A stretch of DNA of 64,000 bases from a bacterium (GTDB lineage: Bacteria > CAIWAD01), in the NCBI GenBank assembly GCA_030429345.1, contig JAUIFJ010000019.1, positions 1 through 64,000 on the forward strand, in the 5' to 3' direction. Both the position numbers and the translations under genes were made by a program. Positions 28,001-36,290 of this stretch are shown piece after piece; the stretch's first letter is position 1, and each line of letters begins with the position of its first letter. The notes under the pieces are model-generated. The model did not search any database, had not been told where the DNA came from, and worked only from the letters and a program-made list of their open reading frames with translations.

Positions 28001-28871
28001 CATCTCCGCCTACCAGGACCTGCCAATCCAGCAGGTCTTCAAGGAAGCTCAAGGCGAAATCCTCCGCCTGCTGGCTTCCGCAGGTCAAGAGGAGGGAATG
28101 CTCCACTTCCTGGTTCGAAGTGGTGATCGTCCCCTGCAAGGGAGGAAACAGCGCTACCCCGTGTGCCGCCGGCAGCAGGTCGAATCGCACTGAGGTCTGT
28201 TCCGGCATCGACTCACCGCTGAAAACCGTCAGCCCCGTTTCCCCCGTCGCATTCTGCAGGCCCACCTGGAAGCCCTGCAGCCCGACTTCATCCTGATCCT
28301 GGTAGTGGATGGTGATTTGCTGGTTGGCAAAATCAAGAACGATCTGGGACCGTACCCAACCATGTAGAAAGGTGTCCAGAACGTGTGTCGTCTGGATCGT
28401 CATGCGCTGCAGCTCCGGCTCGGCATTCATGTTGATCCAGGCCAGATTGGTCGGGTGGTCCTCGTGCCACAGATAGGCCAGTTTCAGGCCCGGATCATCC
28501 GGATTCGGCAAGGGCGAGCTTCCTGACCAGTCTTCCGGAGGGTAGAAACAAAGCAGTCCGTTTCTTGTCAGCCATGCCGTGGAGTAGCTCAGGCCGTAGA
28601 GCGACAGCGCTCCTTCCAGGTAGAACGGCCCGTATACGCCTTGCTCGAAATTCAGGATGTTCCCGAAAAGCGGGTTCCATTCATACTCCGGCCCGCCCTC
28701 GTCCCCGGTCATGGTCCAGGTATTACCCCAGGCATCGGGGCCGCCCTCGTCCACGGCGTGGGCCGTCTTCCCGGCGTGGGCCGATGGGACAAACAGCGGG
28801 AGGAGGGCAATCAGGAAGAGCGTGCCGCGGAGTTTCCGCGCTCTCAGGGGGTGGCAGGCTGGGGGCGCCAT
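25062..28871 (-). CDS. Giant secreted protein with four tandem ~300-residue modules and sorting domain
   Basis: 1269 residues starting at ATG 28871, which has a GGAGTTCTTC ribosome site (the frame is open 6 codons further). Signal peptide about 20-38. Four modules begin with the same motif: GGPDAWGNTW (about 40), GGPDSFGNRWW (about 350), GVDAWGNRWYGG (about 650) and GGPDSFGNGW (about 970). Within each, an aromatic-rich strand pattern (FYGFDG, YYGESHEEIYLSRLGWV) and a following Ig-like stretch recur. Sorting domain at the end (APNPFNPSTRVT ... RKMLLLR). I recognise no enzyme signature; a structural or adhesive surface protein is a guess. A dyad operator candidate lies 84 bases upstream. Confidence 0.82.
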   Translation of the reverse strand: MAPPACHPLRARKLRGTLFLIALLPLFVPSAHAGKTAHAVDEGGPDAWGNTWTMTGDEGGPEYEWNPLFGNILNFEQGVYGPFYLEGALSLYGLSYSTAWLTRNGLLCFYPPEDWSGSSPLPNPDDPGLKLAYLWHEDHPTNLAWINMNAEPELQRMTIQTTHVLDTFLHGWVRSQIVLDFANQQITIHYQDQDEVGLQGFQVGLQNATGETGLTVFSGESMPEQTSVRFDLLPAAHGVALFPPLQGTITTSNQEVEHSLLLTCGSQQAEDFALSFLEDLLDWQVLVGGDAVSQTGLLQPQQRLELVLRTQVLDLQEAHVDQAVFEVSSEVDPEASMSIPLLTEIIPLRSGGPDSFGNRWWSSETDSLDASWIILPAAQRIFPDFDWGETDRLPLPEPLYLNGRYHEFFAIHQSGELRFFADTGSTEPERLRFYGFDGTLSHRFWYYGIDPGTGHLVVTIDRQGVGARAQAVIDLDERTLTCQYTNVPVDERPEIEVSLRHAEELDSLVVLMEGIPTGLPPEWSLRFGLGPAPLHLVHLPEEVEGFADAGGVTTLPFTIQNRGTGLDRFTFLIEGVDPVVSWNVVDSLGTEVSHSAFLEHWQTQRLFLRCEAPLADSSWSDEFVLEAHSQFDPAVEGSLPCAISVLASHGVDAWGNRWYGGNHPEGTPASWIELPEESRIALDFVEHDTVLGPVDLPGELAFYGQNRSQIWIRAQGRVGFDPAQMGDGNAESFMFVEPNLPNEQIYALSKRWFNLDSLQAWYGFTTDNRLVISWERLAQSTSDAEQQAFDNAQLVIDTATDEVWIHHGGLNTESWSFRELAVGMEDQGGDTGLVMRRANHPFWLLPGRSYRIQLVEAEYFFRLWAERYQEEVIAGQSVLAEVVLWNRGTQADRYPVETRSQSWFDAVVRHNDEVIERTPWVEPGDSLILQMETSLPTGLGFSVVRPVFVMHSEARPTLADSTEVFHDIRWVEGGPDSFGNGWITEESDPAAVFEWADPEGFQPVVFPEEGLAGPLPLGSPFLYYGESHEEIYLSRLGWVCFQPDCPELPFWQISVPTPDGPNGFFSGCMAEHTLPDSSQVLYRMEPEGLLLEFRNWSRYGYQDLLKLQLRMHAPDASLRFSYLLLDEESDAAPVRAFIESPDGSEGLVIGLYGQHVVRDSSALWFGPHVLEEVSVPEKRHRPAAFALHSPAPNPFNPSTRVTFQLAQAGPVRLEVYNLLGARVASLVDEVLPAGEHALRFEAGELASGVYFLQLQQEGRVDTRKMLLLR

Positions 28872-28954
28872 GAAGAACTCCTGAAGCACCGCGACCGCGC
28901 GCGAAAGGGATGCGACCCGGAACGCGGCGTGCGGAATGGCTGGAACCTCAAGGG

Positions 28955-28972
28955 GATACCTGTTCAGGTATC
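28955..28972. promoter_or_regulatory. Dyad GATACCTG-TT-CAGGTATC, possible operator
   Basis: A perfect 8-bp inverted repeat with a 2-base spacer lies 84 bases upstream of the giant secreted-protein gene. A third half-site, GATACCTG, occurs at 29034-29041. Spacing and symmetry suit a dimeric regulator, but no regulator is encoded nearby. Confidence 0.45.
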
Positions 28973-29066
28973 GGCAGAATGATAACTCTCTTCGAATTGG
29001 ACAAGCGGAAAGCTCAAGGAAGGAGCGCTACGGGATACCTGACAAAGTGCGTTCGCCAGAATTCCC

Positions 29067-29348
29067 CTACAGCATGGCATGAAACCCCGCCCGTTCTCCT
29101 TGGAGGACCTCGGCGGGTTCATCTTCCCGTGTGTGACGATCGACCCGGATCGAGCCCGGACCGGAGAGCAGGTAGTCCAGCCATTGCTGTACGACAGATG
29201 CTTCACCTGCGACAAGGGCCTCGACCCGTCCGTCGACGAGATTGCGCACCCAGCCGGAGAGGCCGAGCACGCGCGCCTGCTCCACCGCCTGCCAGCGGAA
29301 ACCGACGCCCTGCACGCGGCCCTCGAAGAAGAAGCGTGTGACCCTCAT
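29067..29348 (-). CDS. acyP: Acylphosphatase
   Basis: Hydrolyses carboxyl-phosphate bonds of acylphosphates such as acetyl phosphate. 93 residues, family length. The phosphate loop FEGRVQGVGFRW holds catalytic Arg18, and GWVRNLVDGRVE holds the catalytic asparagine (Asn36). Its ATG overlaps the gpsA stop (ATGA). PlsY uses acyl phosphates, so an acylphosphatase in the plsY-gpsA operon could clear excess acyl phosphate; that link is inference. Confidence 0.93.
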   Translation of the reverse strand: MRVTRFFFEGRVQGVGFRWQAVEQARVLGLSGWVRNLVDGRVEALVAGEASVVQQWLDYLLSGPGSIRVDRHTREDEPAEVLQGERAGFHAML

Positions 29349-30340
29349 TCCTGTTTCAGGTCCCTTGTCATCAGGTTCTCGACCTCCTCGCGCACCGGGC
29401 TGCCCTCGAAGAGCGCGCGGTGGACGGCTTCGGTGATCGGCATGCGGACGCCGTGGCGGCGGCCCAGTTCGGCGGCGGCGTGGGTCGTGCGCACGCCCTC
29501 GGCGACCATCGTCATCCCGGCCAGCACCTCGTCCAGGCTGCGGCCCTTGCCGACTTCCTCGCCCACGAAGCGGTTGCGGCTGTGGCGGCTCATGCAGGTG
29601 GTGATCAGGTCCCCCATGCCCGAGAGGCCGGCGAAGGTTTCCGGCCGTCCGCCCATGGCCACGCCCAGCCGCGAGATCTCGACCAGGCCGCGGGTGATCA
29701 GCGCGCCCTTGGTGTTGTCGCCGAAGCCCAGGCCGTCACACATGCCGCTGGCAATGGCGATCACGTTCTTCAGGCTTCCGCCCAGCTCGACGCCGACCAG
29801 GTCGTCGTTGGTGTATACGCGGAAGGTGGTTCCGGAAAAGGCCTGCTGGGCGCGCTCGGCCAGGGCCAGGTCCGGCCCGGCAATGGTTACCGTGGTCGGC
29901 AGGCCGCGAGCCACTTCCTCTGCATGGCTGGGTCCGCTCAGGCAGAGAATCGCCGCCGGGTCGTGTTTCGGAAGCACCTCCTCCGCCACCTGGCTCATGC
30001 GCAGCAGGCTGCCCTCTTCCACGCCCTTGGCCACGTCGACCAGCGGCGTTTGCGGCCGGATCCATTCCGCCGCCAGTCCCAGCGTCGCGCGAACCGCGTG
30101 GCTCGGAACAGCCAGGACGATGAGCTCGGCCCCGTCCAGTACTGCCCGCATGTCGTTCTGGATGCTCAGGTCCGGGGGCAGGGGCACTCCGGGCAGGACG
30201 GGATTCTCCCGCAGGCCCTCCTGGTAGCGCAGGGCCAGCGCCGCGTCGTACTCCCACATGCGCAGGCGGTGTCCGTTCTCGCGCAGAAGCAGCGCCAGGG
30301 CCGTGCCCCAGCTGCCGGCTCCGATGACGGCGACAGTCAT
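29345..30340 (-). CDS. gpsA: NAD(P)H-dependent glycerol-3-phosphate dehydrogenase
   Basis: Reduces dihydroxyacetone phosphate to sn-glycerol-3-phosphate for phospholipid synthesis. 331 residues. The N-terminal dinucleotide motif VAVIGAGSWGTALALLL, the GPSHAEEVARG block and the catalytic-lysine region LGGSLKNVIAIASG are present, followed by the helical substrate domain. Start is the ATG at 30340, which overlaps the plsY stop (ATGA) and has an AGGAGG ribosome site inside plsY. An upstream open frame is only a plsY shadow. Confidence 0.96.
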   Translation of the reverse strand: MTVAVIGAGSWGTALALLLRENGHRLRMWEYDAALALRYQEGLRENPVLPGVPLPPDLSIQNDMRAVLDGAELIVLAVPSHAVRATLGLAAEWIRPQTPLVDVAKGVEEGSLLRMSQVAEEVLPKHDPAAILCLSGPSHAEEVARGLPTTVTIAGPDLALAERAQQAFSGTTFRVYTNDDLVGVELGGSLKNVIAIASGMCDGLGFGDNTKGALITRGLVEISRLGVAMGGRPETFAGLSGMGDLITTCMSRHSRNRFVGEEVGKGRSLDEVLAGMTMVAEGVRTTHAAAELGRRHGVRMPITEAVHRALFEGSPVREEVENLMTRDLKQE

Positions 30341-30972
30341 TCCTTTTCCTCCTCGATGCGGATCCTCCTGCCGATGCGGCTCTCCTCGCCGCGACGGAAA
30401 CGGGCAATGTTGGCGCGGTGTTTCAGCAGCAGGGTCAGGGGCAGGACAATGGCCAGCAGGGACGCGATCGGCCCCCGCGGAAAGAGCAGCAGGCTGGCCA
30501 GGCCGTAGGCTACTCCGCCGCTCAGCGAAGCGAGGAACATGAAACGTCCCACAAACAGCACCGGCAGGAAGACGCCCAGCGCCACCAGGGCCGACAAGGG
30601 CGTCAGCGCCAGGGTCACTCCGGCGGCGGTGGCCACTCCCTTGCCTCCGCGAAAGCCTGCGAAGAGCGGATAGAGATGGCCCAACAGGGCGGCCAGTCCG
30701 CCAAGGGCCGGGGCCAGCAGGGGATCCGTCTCGCTGCCGGGCAGGGACTGCCCGTAGGTCAGCCAGACGCCGATGGCTCCCTTCGCCGCGTCCAGCAGGA
30801 TCACGAAAATGCCCCAGCGCCAGCCGATCAGCCGCGCCGCGTTGGTCGCCCCCAGGTTGCCGCTGCCGTAGCGCCGCAGGTCCACGCCCTTCAGCGCCCG
30901 GACAATCCACAAGCCCGTCGGCACCGAACCCACCAGATACGCCAAAGGCAGCAGCCACAGCAGTGCTGTCAT
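30337..30972 (-). CDS. plsY: Glycerol-3-phosphate acyltransferase PlsY
   Basis: Inner-membrane enzyme that acylates glycerol-3-phosphate with acyl phosphate, the first step of phospholipid synthesis. 211 residues with about five hydrophobic membrane segments. The three conserved loops are visible: GSVPTGLW, the glycine-rich YGSGNLGATNAARL, and FRGGKGVATAAG. The C-terminal 25 residues are strongly charged (RRIRIEEEKE). First gene of the plsY-gpsA-acyP operon; the next gene supplies its substrate. Confidence 0.95.
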   Translation of the reverse strand: MTALLWLLPLAYLVGSVPTGLWIVRALKGVDLRRYGSGNLGATNAARLIGWRWGIFVILLDAAKGAIGVWLTYGQSLPGSETDPLLAPALGGLAALLGHLYPLFAGFRGGKGVATAAGVTLALTPLSALVALGVFLPVLFVGRFMFLASLSGGVAYGLASLLLFPRGPIASLLAIVLPLTLLLKHRANIARFRRGEESRIGRRIRIEEEKE

Positions 30973-30993
30973 TCAGGAAACCTTGTAAGAATA

Positions 30994-31139
30994 AGAGCTC
31001 GCACGGAGATCACAGAGAAGACGGAGACCGCAGGGAATTCAAAGAAGGTTTGTGATGCAGGCTTCGATCCGCTTTCCATTCAGCATTCAACTCTTCTTTG
31101 TGTTCTCCGTCTTCTCCGCGTCCTCCGTGCGAGTTCTTC
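30994..31139. repeat. Dispersed inverted-repeat element between plsY and recA
   Basis: Starts AGAGCTCGCACGGAGATCAC and ends TCCTCCGTGCGAGTTCTTCC, with inner arms AGAAGACGGAGA and TCTCCGTCTTCT. The right end abuts the recA stop codon at 31140, so the element, or a hairpin from it, lies at the 3' end of the recA transcript. Confidence 0.8.
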
Positions 31140-32186
31140 CTAGGCCTTTTCCGCCTCGGGAGTCGGGACGGGGACGGGCGCCAGGCCGACGGCTTCGCGG
31201 ACCTTGTTCTCGATCTCGGCGAAGAGGTCCGGACGCTCGACCAGCAGCTGTTTCACATTGTCGCGGCCCTGGCCGAGGCGCTCGCTGCCGAAGCTGAACC
31301 AGGTGCCGCTGCGGGTCAGGATGCCGTGCTCCAGGCCCAGGTCGATCACCTCGCCGGCGCGGCTGATGCCCTGGCCGAACATGATGTCGAACTCGACCAC
31401 GCGGAAGGGGGGCGCCAGCTTGTTCTTGACCACCTTGACCTTGGTGCGGTTGCCCGTCGAATCCTGGCCGCTCTTGATGGTGCCGATGCGGCGAATGTCC
31501 ATGCGCACACTGGAATAGAACTTGAGCGCGTTGCCGCCGGTGGTCGTTTCGGGGCTGCCGAACATCACGCCGATCTTCATGCGGATCTGGTTGATGAAGA
31601 CCAGGCAGGTACGCGACTTGCTGACGCTGGCGGTCAGCTTGCGCATGGCCTGGCTCATCAGGCGGGCCTGGGTGCCCACATGGTAGTCGCCCATGTCCCC
31701 TTCGATCTCGGCCTTGGGCACCAGCGCTGCCACCGAGTCGACGACGACCACATCCAGGGCGTTGCTGCGGATCAGGCGGTCGGCGATTTCCAGGGCCTGC
31801 TCGCCGTAGGTCGGCTGGCTCACCAGCAGGTTGTCCGTGTCCACTCCCAGGTTGCGGGCGTAGATCGGGTCCAGGGCGTGCTCGGCGTCGATGAAGGCGC
31901 AGATGCCGCCGCGCTTCTGGGCCTCGGCCACCACGTGCAGCGTCAGCGTGGTCTTGCCGCTGGACTCGGGACCGAAGATCTCGACGATGCGCCCGCGGGG
32001 CACACCGCCCACGCCCAGGGCCAGGTCGAGCTGCAGCGATCCCGTGCCGATGCTCTCGATGTCGACGATCGCGCCCTCGTCCCCCAGGCGCATGATCGAG
32101 CCCTTGCCGAATTCCTTGTCGATCTGGCTCAGCGTGCTGTCCAGGTTCTTCAGGCGATCGTCCTTGCCGTTCTGCTTGGCGGCCAT
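31140..32186 (-). CDS. recA: Recombinase RecA
   Basis: Forms the ATP-dependent filament on single-stranded DNA for homologous recombination and SOS induction. 348 residues, full length. Walker [11 protein letters not shown] (about 68-77), Walker [14 protein letters not shown], loop L1/L2 region with [25 protein letters not shown], and an acidic C-terminal tail after about 330. GAGGGGAG ribosome site before the ATG. It is 45 bases downstream of thpR in the cinA-thpR-recA order; I see no obvious LexA-type box upstream of cinA. Confidence 0.98.
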   Translation of the reverse strand: MAAKQNGKDDRLKNLDSTLSQIDKEFGKGSIMRLGDEGAIVDIESIGTGSLQLDLALGVGGVPRGRIVEIFGPESSGKTTLTLHVVAEAQKRGGICAFIDAEHALDPIYARNLGVDTDNLLVSQPTYGEQALEIADRLIRSNALDVVVVDSVAALVPKAEIEGDMGDYHVGTQARLMSQAMRKLTASVSKSRTCLVFINQIRMKIGVMFGSPETTTGGNALKFYSSVRMDIRRIGTIKSGQDSTGNRTKVKVVKNKLAPPFRVVEFDIMFGQGISRAGEVIDLGLEHGILTRSGTWFSFGSERLGQGRDNVKQLLVERPDLFAEIENKVREAVGLAPVPVPTPEAEKA

Positions 32187-32231
32187 GTGCTGTACTCCCC
32201 TCTATGCGATTCGATTTCTTTCTGTCTCACA

Positions 32232-32807
32232 TCATTTCTTCGTTGTCCCTCGGACGACTCTCTTCGCGAAGGACGCCAGATGCACGAGGCGGTATTCCGC
32301 GCCCCGTTCTTTCAGTCTGCTTTCGTAGAGCCCCCAGCCCTCGGGCCGGAACTCCAGCGCTCTCGGCGGCGCCTGCAGCCAGGCGGCGCAGAGCTCCGCC
32401 GAGCCCTGTTTCACCCGGCCGATGCTCACATGGGGCCGGTAGCGCCGCTTTTCCAGGGCCTGCCCCGCGCGGCGCAGGTCCCGCTGCAGAGCCTCGACCT
32501 GCTTTTGCAGAAGCCCTTCCGAGTCCTCGACACCCGTCCAGAGCACTCGCGGCTCGCGATCCGGACCGAACCAGCCGTTGCCGGCCAGCCTCAGTTTCGG
32601 CGCATGTGCCTCTGCGAGGCGATCCAACAGGGCCGGCAGGTCCCGGGCGGCGGCGGCATCTACCTCCCCGAGAAAGGCGCCGGTCAGGTGCAGGTTGCTT
32701 TCCGGGATCCAGCGCACCCGCTCGCGCCGCGAGCGCAGCAGCCCCTGGCACAGCATCAGTTCTTCGCGCACCTCCCGGGGCAAAGGCATGGCAACGAAGA
32801 GCCTCAT
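32232..32807 (-). CDS. thpR: RNA 2',3'-cyclic phosphodiesterase (2H family)
   Basis: Opens 2',3'-cyclic phosphates on RNA termini. 191 residues. The two catalytic tetrapeptides of the 2H phosphoesterase fold are HLTG (about residue 40) and HVSI (about 127, in RYRPHVSIGRV). The N-terminal RLFVAMPLPREVREEL is typical. The ATG overlaps the cinA stop (ATGA). The cinA-thpR-recA order is common in bacteria. Confidence 0.92.
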   Translation of the reverse strand: MRLFVAMPLPREVREELMLCQGLLRSRRERVRWIPESNLHLTGAFLGEVDAAAARDLPALLDRLAEAHAPKLRLAGNGWFGPDREPRVLWTGVEDSEGLLQKQVEALQRDLRRAGQALEKRRYRPHVSIGRVKQGSAELCAAWLQAPPRALEFRPEGWGLYESRLKERGAEYRLVHLASFAKRVVRGTTKK

Positions 32808-34105
32808 TCTGCGATCGGTGACAATGTCTCAGGGGCCTGGGACATCTGGCGATAGAGCCAAGCCAGGGCCCGGCCGACGGCCCGCTGGCGGATCTGCTGC
32901 CGTGTTCCGTGGAAGCGGCAGGCCAGGGCCTCGACTCCCTGCGGGGAAGCCAGGCCGATGAAGGCCGTGCCGAGGGGCTTTTCCTCGCTGCCGCCGTCGG
33001 GCCCGGCAATGCCGCTGACGGAAAGACACCAGTCGGCGCCGCTTTCCCGGCGGCAGCCCTCGGCCATTTCGCGCACCACCTCGGCAGAGACGGCTCCATA
33101 GGCATCGAGGGTGGCTGCGGATACGCCGAGGCGGCGGCACTTCTCATCGTTGTCGTAGACGACCCAGGAACCGTGGAACACGGCCGAACTTCCCGGCCAG
33201 TCGGTGATCGCCGCGGCCAGCAGGCCCCCGGTGCAGGATTCGGCCAGGCTGATCCGCTGAGTGCGCCTTTTCAGCGCCTCGACCACCAGCTGGGCCACCG
33301 GTCTTTCGTCGCGGCAGAGCAGATCGTCCCCGAGCTGATCGGCAAGCGCCTGCGAGAGCACAGCCGGATCCTCCTTGCCGGGAAGTACCTTGACCAGCAC
33401 TCCGTCGGGACTGGGATAGTAGCCCAGGTCGGCGGCGGCGAGATCCGGGTGCGCTTCCACGCGGCGCGCCACTTCCTGCTCGGGCAGCAGCCAGACGCGG
33501 GCGTAGAGCGCCTCCCCGGCGGGCGGCGCCTGCAGGTAGTCCGCCAGCCAGTCCTCCAGCCCGCCGTCGAGGATGGCGCGCATCTCTCCGGGAACTCCCG
33601 GCAGGGCCAGCCAGCTGCAGCGCTCATTGTAGAAGAAGAGGCCGTCCGCCGATCCGACGGGATTGGCAAAGTTCAGCCCCGGAGAGGGATGCAGGCTCTG
33701 GCCGGTGTGGCCATGGTCAGGATCCCGTCCCGCGGCCAGCAACCGGGCGCGGAAACGCTGGCGGTGTTCTTCGTCGTGCACCAGTTCCACGCCGAAAGCC
33801 CCGGCCAGCACATCGCGTGTGCGGTCGTCCCGGGTCGGTCCCAGGCCGCCCGTGCTGAGCGTCATCCAGCCCTCTTCGCGGCACAGCGGTTCCAGAGTGC
33901 GCGGCAGGTCCGGCACGACCCGCACCTCCTCGACGACCAGGCCGCGCCGCGAAAGGCGGGCGATCAGCTCGGCGGAGTTGCGGTCGACGCGCAGGCCCGA
34001 AAGCAGCTCGTCGCCAATGCAGACCACGCGCAGGCGCGGCGGTGCGGCGGGCAAAGAAGGCAAGGCGACGCGCGCGCGCGCCATCGGGTTCTGTATCACG
34101 CTCAT
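32804..34105 (-). CDS. cinA: CinA-like protein (COG1058 domain plus nicotinamide-nucleotide amidase)
   Basis: 433 residues with both domains. The N-terminal MoaB/MogA-like domain (about 25-190) contains VCIGDELLSG and LSTGGLGPTRDDRT. The C-terminal amidase domain (about 265-415) contains SLAESCTGGLLAAAITDWPG and SVSGIAGPDGGSEEKPLGTAF, which in CinA enzymes deamidates nicotinamide mononucleotide. A proline-rich N-terminal extension of about 20 residues precedes the usual start, so initiation may be at an internal codon (GTG two codons in, or ATG at 34084). First gene of the recA operon. Confidence 0.93.
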   Translation of the reverse strand: MSVIQNPMARARVALPSLPAAPPRLRVVCIGDELLSGLRVDRNSAELIARLSRRGLVVEEVRVVPDLPRTLEPLCREEGWMTLSTGGLGPTRDDRTRDVLAGAFGVELVHDEEHRQRFRARLLAAGRDPDHGHTGQSLHPSPGLNFANPVGSADGLFFYNERCSWLALPGVPGEMRAILDGGLEDWLADYLQAPPAGEALYARVWLLPEQEVARRVEAHPDLAAADLGYYPSPDGVLVKVLPGKEDPAVLSQALADQLGDDLLCRDERPVAQLVVEALKRRTQRISLAESCTGGLLAAAITDWPGSSAVFHGSWVVYDNDEKCRRLGVSAATLDAYGAVSAEVVREMAEGCRRESGADWCLSVSGIAGPDGGSEEKPLGTAFIGLASPQGVEALACRFHGTRQQIRQRAVGRALAWLYRQMSQAPETLSPIAE

Positions 34106-34160
34106 GGCCTCAAGTTCGCAAATCCGGTTCTGCGGAAACAGCAGCGAAGAGGCACTTCGC

Positions 34161-34982
34161 TCACCGGGGCTTCTTGCTGTCCTCTTTTCCGGACGCCGGG
34201 GAGTCGCGGCCTTCCCCGCTCAGGTCGCGGGCGATCTCGCGGGCGGCTCGCAGGGCTTCCTGGCGCCGCGGCCTTCCCGGAGCCTGCTCGACAATACGCT
34301 GCAGATGCTCACGGCGTCGGGCCGCCCGGTCGCGGGCCTGCTGGCGGGCGAGGCTCAGCTGGGCGCGGTGGTCCGGGTAGCGGGCGATGTAGACGATCAG
34401 CGTGCTCACCGTCAACAGGGCGCTCAGCGCGAAGGCCAGGGTGAGGAAGTGATCCTGCCAGGGGTGGGTTGGCGGCAGCAGCCCCAGGTCCCCGCCCAGG
34501 TTGAGCAGCAAGAGGCAGCTGAGCAGGGTCAGGAACTGGACGACGGTCTTGACGCGCCCGACCATCGCCGGTCGAATGGCGATGCCGCGGGCATGGCTGA
34601 TGCCGGAAATGGTGGCGATGAGGATTTCCGTTCCCACGATCACGAAGATCGCCACGCGCGCCAGGCCCGGATCGCTCATCGGCAGGTCACGGATCAGCAG
34701 AGCCAGAATCACGCTGACGCTGAGCAGCTTGTCCGCCAGCGGATCGGCCAGCCGGCCGAAGGGCGTCTGCTGCTCGAGCACGCGGGCCAGCCAGCCATCC
34801 AGCGCGTCGGAAAGCGCGGCCAGCACAAAGAGCGCGCTGGCCACCAGGTGCAGCCCGGGAAGCGGACTGAGGAAAAGGATCAGGAAGACCGGCACCAGGG
34901 CGAAACGGAAGAGAGTGATGATGTTGGGAAGCGTGTAGACTCCCGGATCCTTCCCTTTCAACTCTGGAGACTTCGCTTCCAT
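34161..34982 (-). CDS. pgsA: CDP-diacylglycerol-glycerol-3-phosphate 3-phosphatidyltransferase
   Basis: Inner-membrane enzyme that commits CDP-diacylglycerol to phosphatidylglycerol. 273 residues. The CDP-alcohol phosphotransferase motif is complete (DALDGWLAR, eight residues, then GRLADPLAD). About six hydrophobic segments lie between 20 and 200. The last 65 residues form an unusual Arg/Ala-rich, charged tail (RDRAARRREHLQR), longer than in typical PgsA, probably cytoplasmic. Located just downstream of cinA's promoter side, 55 bases away. Confidence 0.9.
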   Translation of the reverse strand: MEAKSPELKGKDPGVYTLPNIITLFRFALVPVFLILFLSPLPGLHLVASALFVLAALSDALDGWLARVLEQQTPFGRLADPLADKLLSVSVILALLIRDLPMSDPGLARVAIFVIVGTEILIATISGISHARGIAIRPAMVGRVKTVVQFLTLLSCLLLLNLGGDLGLLPPTHPWQDHFLTLAFALSALLTVSTLIVYIARYPDHRAQLSLARQQARDRAARRREHLQRIVEQAPGRPRRQEALRAAREIARDLSGEGRDSPASGKEDSKKPR

Positions 34983-35002
34983 CCTCCCCCACCCATCCTA
35001 CA

Positions 35003-35262
35003 CCCTGTCATCCCGTGGCTTGACCACGGGATCCTCGTCCGCGTCGAAGACCGCATCGCCGCCATTCATACCTACTCACACACACCCGCGGACCCTCCGG
35101 CCTGCGGCCCACGCAAAGGATTCCGTGGTCACGCCACGGAATGACAGCGGGGGGGGGATACTGGTGCGTCCGCCGCCGCCCCGGTGGCCATTCCGGTGCA
35201 TCCGCCGCGGATCATCGTGACCGGTGTTGGTGGTTTCGCCGCCGCCCCGGACTGAAGCCCGG
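35003..35262. repeat. Copy 1 of a ~260-bp duplicated intergenic element
   Basis: Begins CCCTGTCATCCCGTGGC and carries two nested hairpins (CCCGTGGCTTGACCACGGG and TTCCGTGGTCACGCCACGGAA) before a GC-rich tail ending GGACTGAAGCCCGGGG. Copy 2 starts 284 bases later. The 696-base gap it occupies between pgsA and recR contains no credible gene. Confidence 0.88.
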
Positions 35263-35286
35263 GGCCCACTCCACTAGCATGCCCTG

Positions 35287-35547
35287 CCCTGTCATCCCGT
35301 GGCTTGACCACGGGATCCTCGTCCGCGTCGAAGACCGCATCGCCGCCATTCATACCTACTCACACACACCCGCGAACCCTCCGGCCTGCGGCCCACGCAA
35401 AGGATTCCGTGGTCACGCCACGGAATGACAGCGGGGGGGATACTGGTGCATCCACCGCCGCCGCGGTGGCCATTCCGGTGCATCCGCCGCGGATCATCGT
35501 GACCGGTGTTGGTGGTTTCGCCGCCGCCCCGGACTGAAGCCCGGGGC
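35287..35547. repeat. Copy 2 of the duplicated intergenic element
   Basis: Nearly identical to the copy at 35003, with a few substitutions and small indels in G runs (for example six rather than eight G after ATGACAGC). The internal hairpins are preserved exactly. The rest of the gap (35548-35678) holds a GCCCTGCGGGCGG stretch and one arm of a dispersed repeat. Confidence 0.88.
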
Positions 35548-35634
35548 TATCGTTGTTCGCCCTGCGGGCGGTGGATCTGGTTCATTGTACGGTAGTCGCA
35601 ATGGGGCAAGGGCTCTGATTTCATGCTCTTTCCC

Positions 35635-35678
35635 CCTCCGTGTTCCCTGTCTTCTCCGCGCCCTCCGTGTGAGCTCTT
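35635..35678. repeat. Single arm of the dispersed GCACGGAG-type element
   Basis: Reads CCTCCGTGTTCCCTGTCTTC and ends CCCTCCGTGTGAGCTCTT directly at the recR stop codon (35679). Only the right arm is present, so it is probably a remnant. Confidence 0.65.
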
Positions 35679-36290
35679 CTATCCTTCCGGCCCCTGCAAT
35701 TTTTCCCGGCCGTCGATGGCCCGCGAGAGGGTCAGCCGGTCGATGAAATCCAGGCTGCCGCCCATGGGCACGCCGCGGGCCAGGCGGCTGATCGCGATGT
35801 CGGCCCCGCGCAGGCGCTCGACCAGGTAGAGGGCCGTGGCGTCGCCCTCGACGGTGCCGTTGGTGGCCAGCAGCAGTTCGCGCACCGTGCCGCCCGCCAC
35901 GCGCCGTTCCAGTTCGGCAATGCGCAGATCCCGCGGGCCGATGCCGTCCAGCGGGCTGAGCGCCCCGCCGAGAATGTGATACAGGCCCCGGTAGTCCCCC
36001 GAGCGCTCGACGGCCAGCAGGTCGGGCAGGCTTTCCACCACGCAGATCAGCCCCGCATCCCGCCGCGGATTGCTGCAGACGGCGCAGAGCTCCTCTTCGC
36101 TCAGGTTGCCGCAGTCCTTGCAGAAGCGGCATTCCTCGGCCAGGCGCTTGAGGGCGCCGGCCAGGGCGGCGGCCTCCTCGCGATGGCCCAGGCTGTGCAG
36201 GGCCAGGCGCAGGGCGGTCTTGCGGCCGATGCCCGGCAGGCGGGCGAATTCGGCGACGAGGGCTTCCATGGCCGGAGTCAAGAGGCTCAC
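35679..36290 (-). CDS. recR: Recombination mediator RecR
   Basis: Works with RecF/RecO to load RecA at gaps. 203 residues. N-terminal helix-hairpin-helix FARLPGIGRKTALRLALH, a four-cysteine zinc finger (CRFCKDC ... CAVC) and a Toprim domain (ICVVESLPDLLAVE) are present. I place the start at GTG 36290 (VSLLTPAMEAL), matching the family N-terminus. It overlaps the stop codon of the frameshifted DnaX frame (GTGA), which supports that frame being translated. The ybaB gene often found between dnaX and recR is missing. Confidence 0.95.
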   Translation of the reverse strand: MSLLTPAMEALVAEFARLPGIGRKTALRLALHSLGHREEAAALAGALKRLAEECRFCKDCGNLSEEELCAVCSNPRRDAGLICVVESLPDLLAVERSGDYRGLYHILGGALSPLDGIGPRDLRIAELERRVAGGTVRELLLATNGTVEGDATALYLVERLRGADIAISRLARGVPMGGSLDFIDRLTLSRAIDGREKLQGPEG

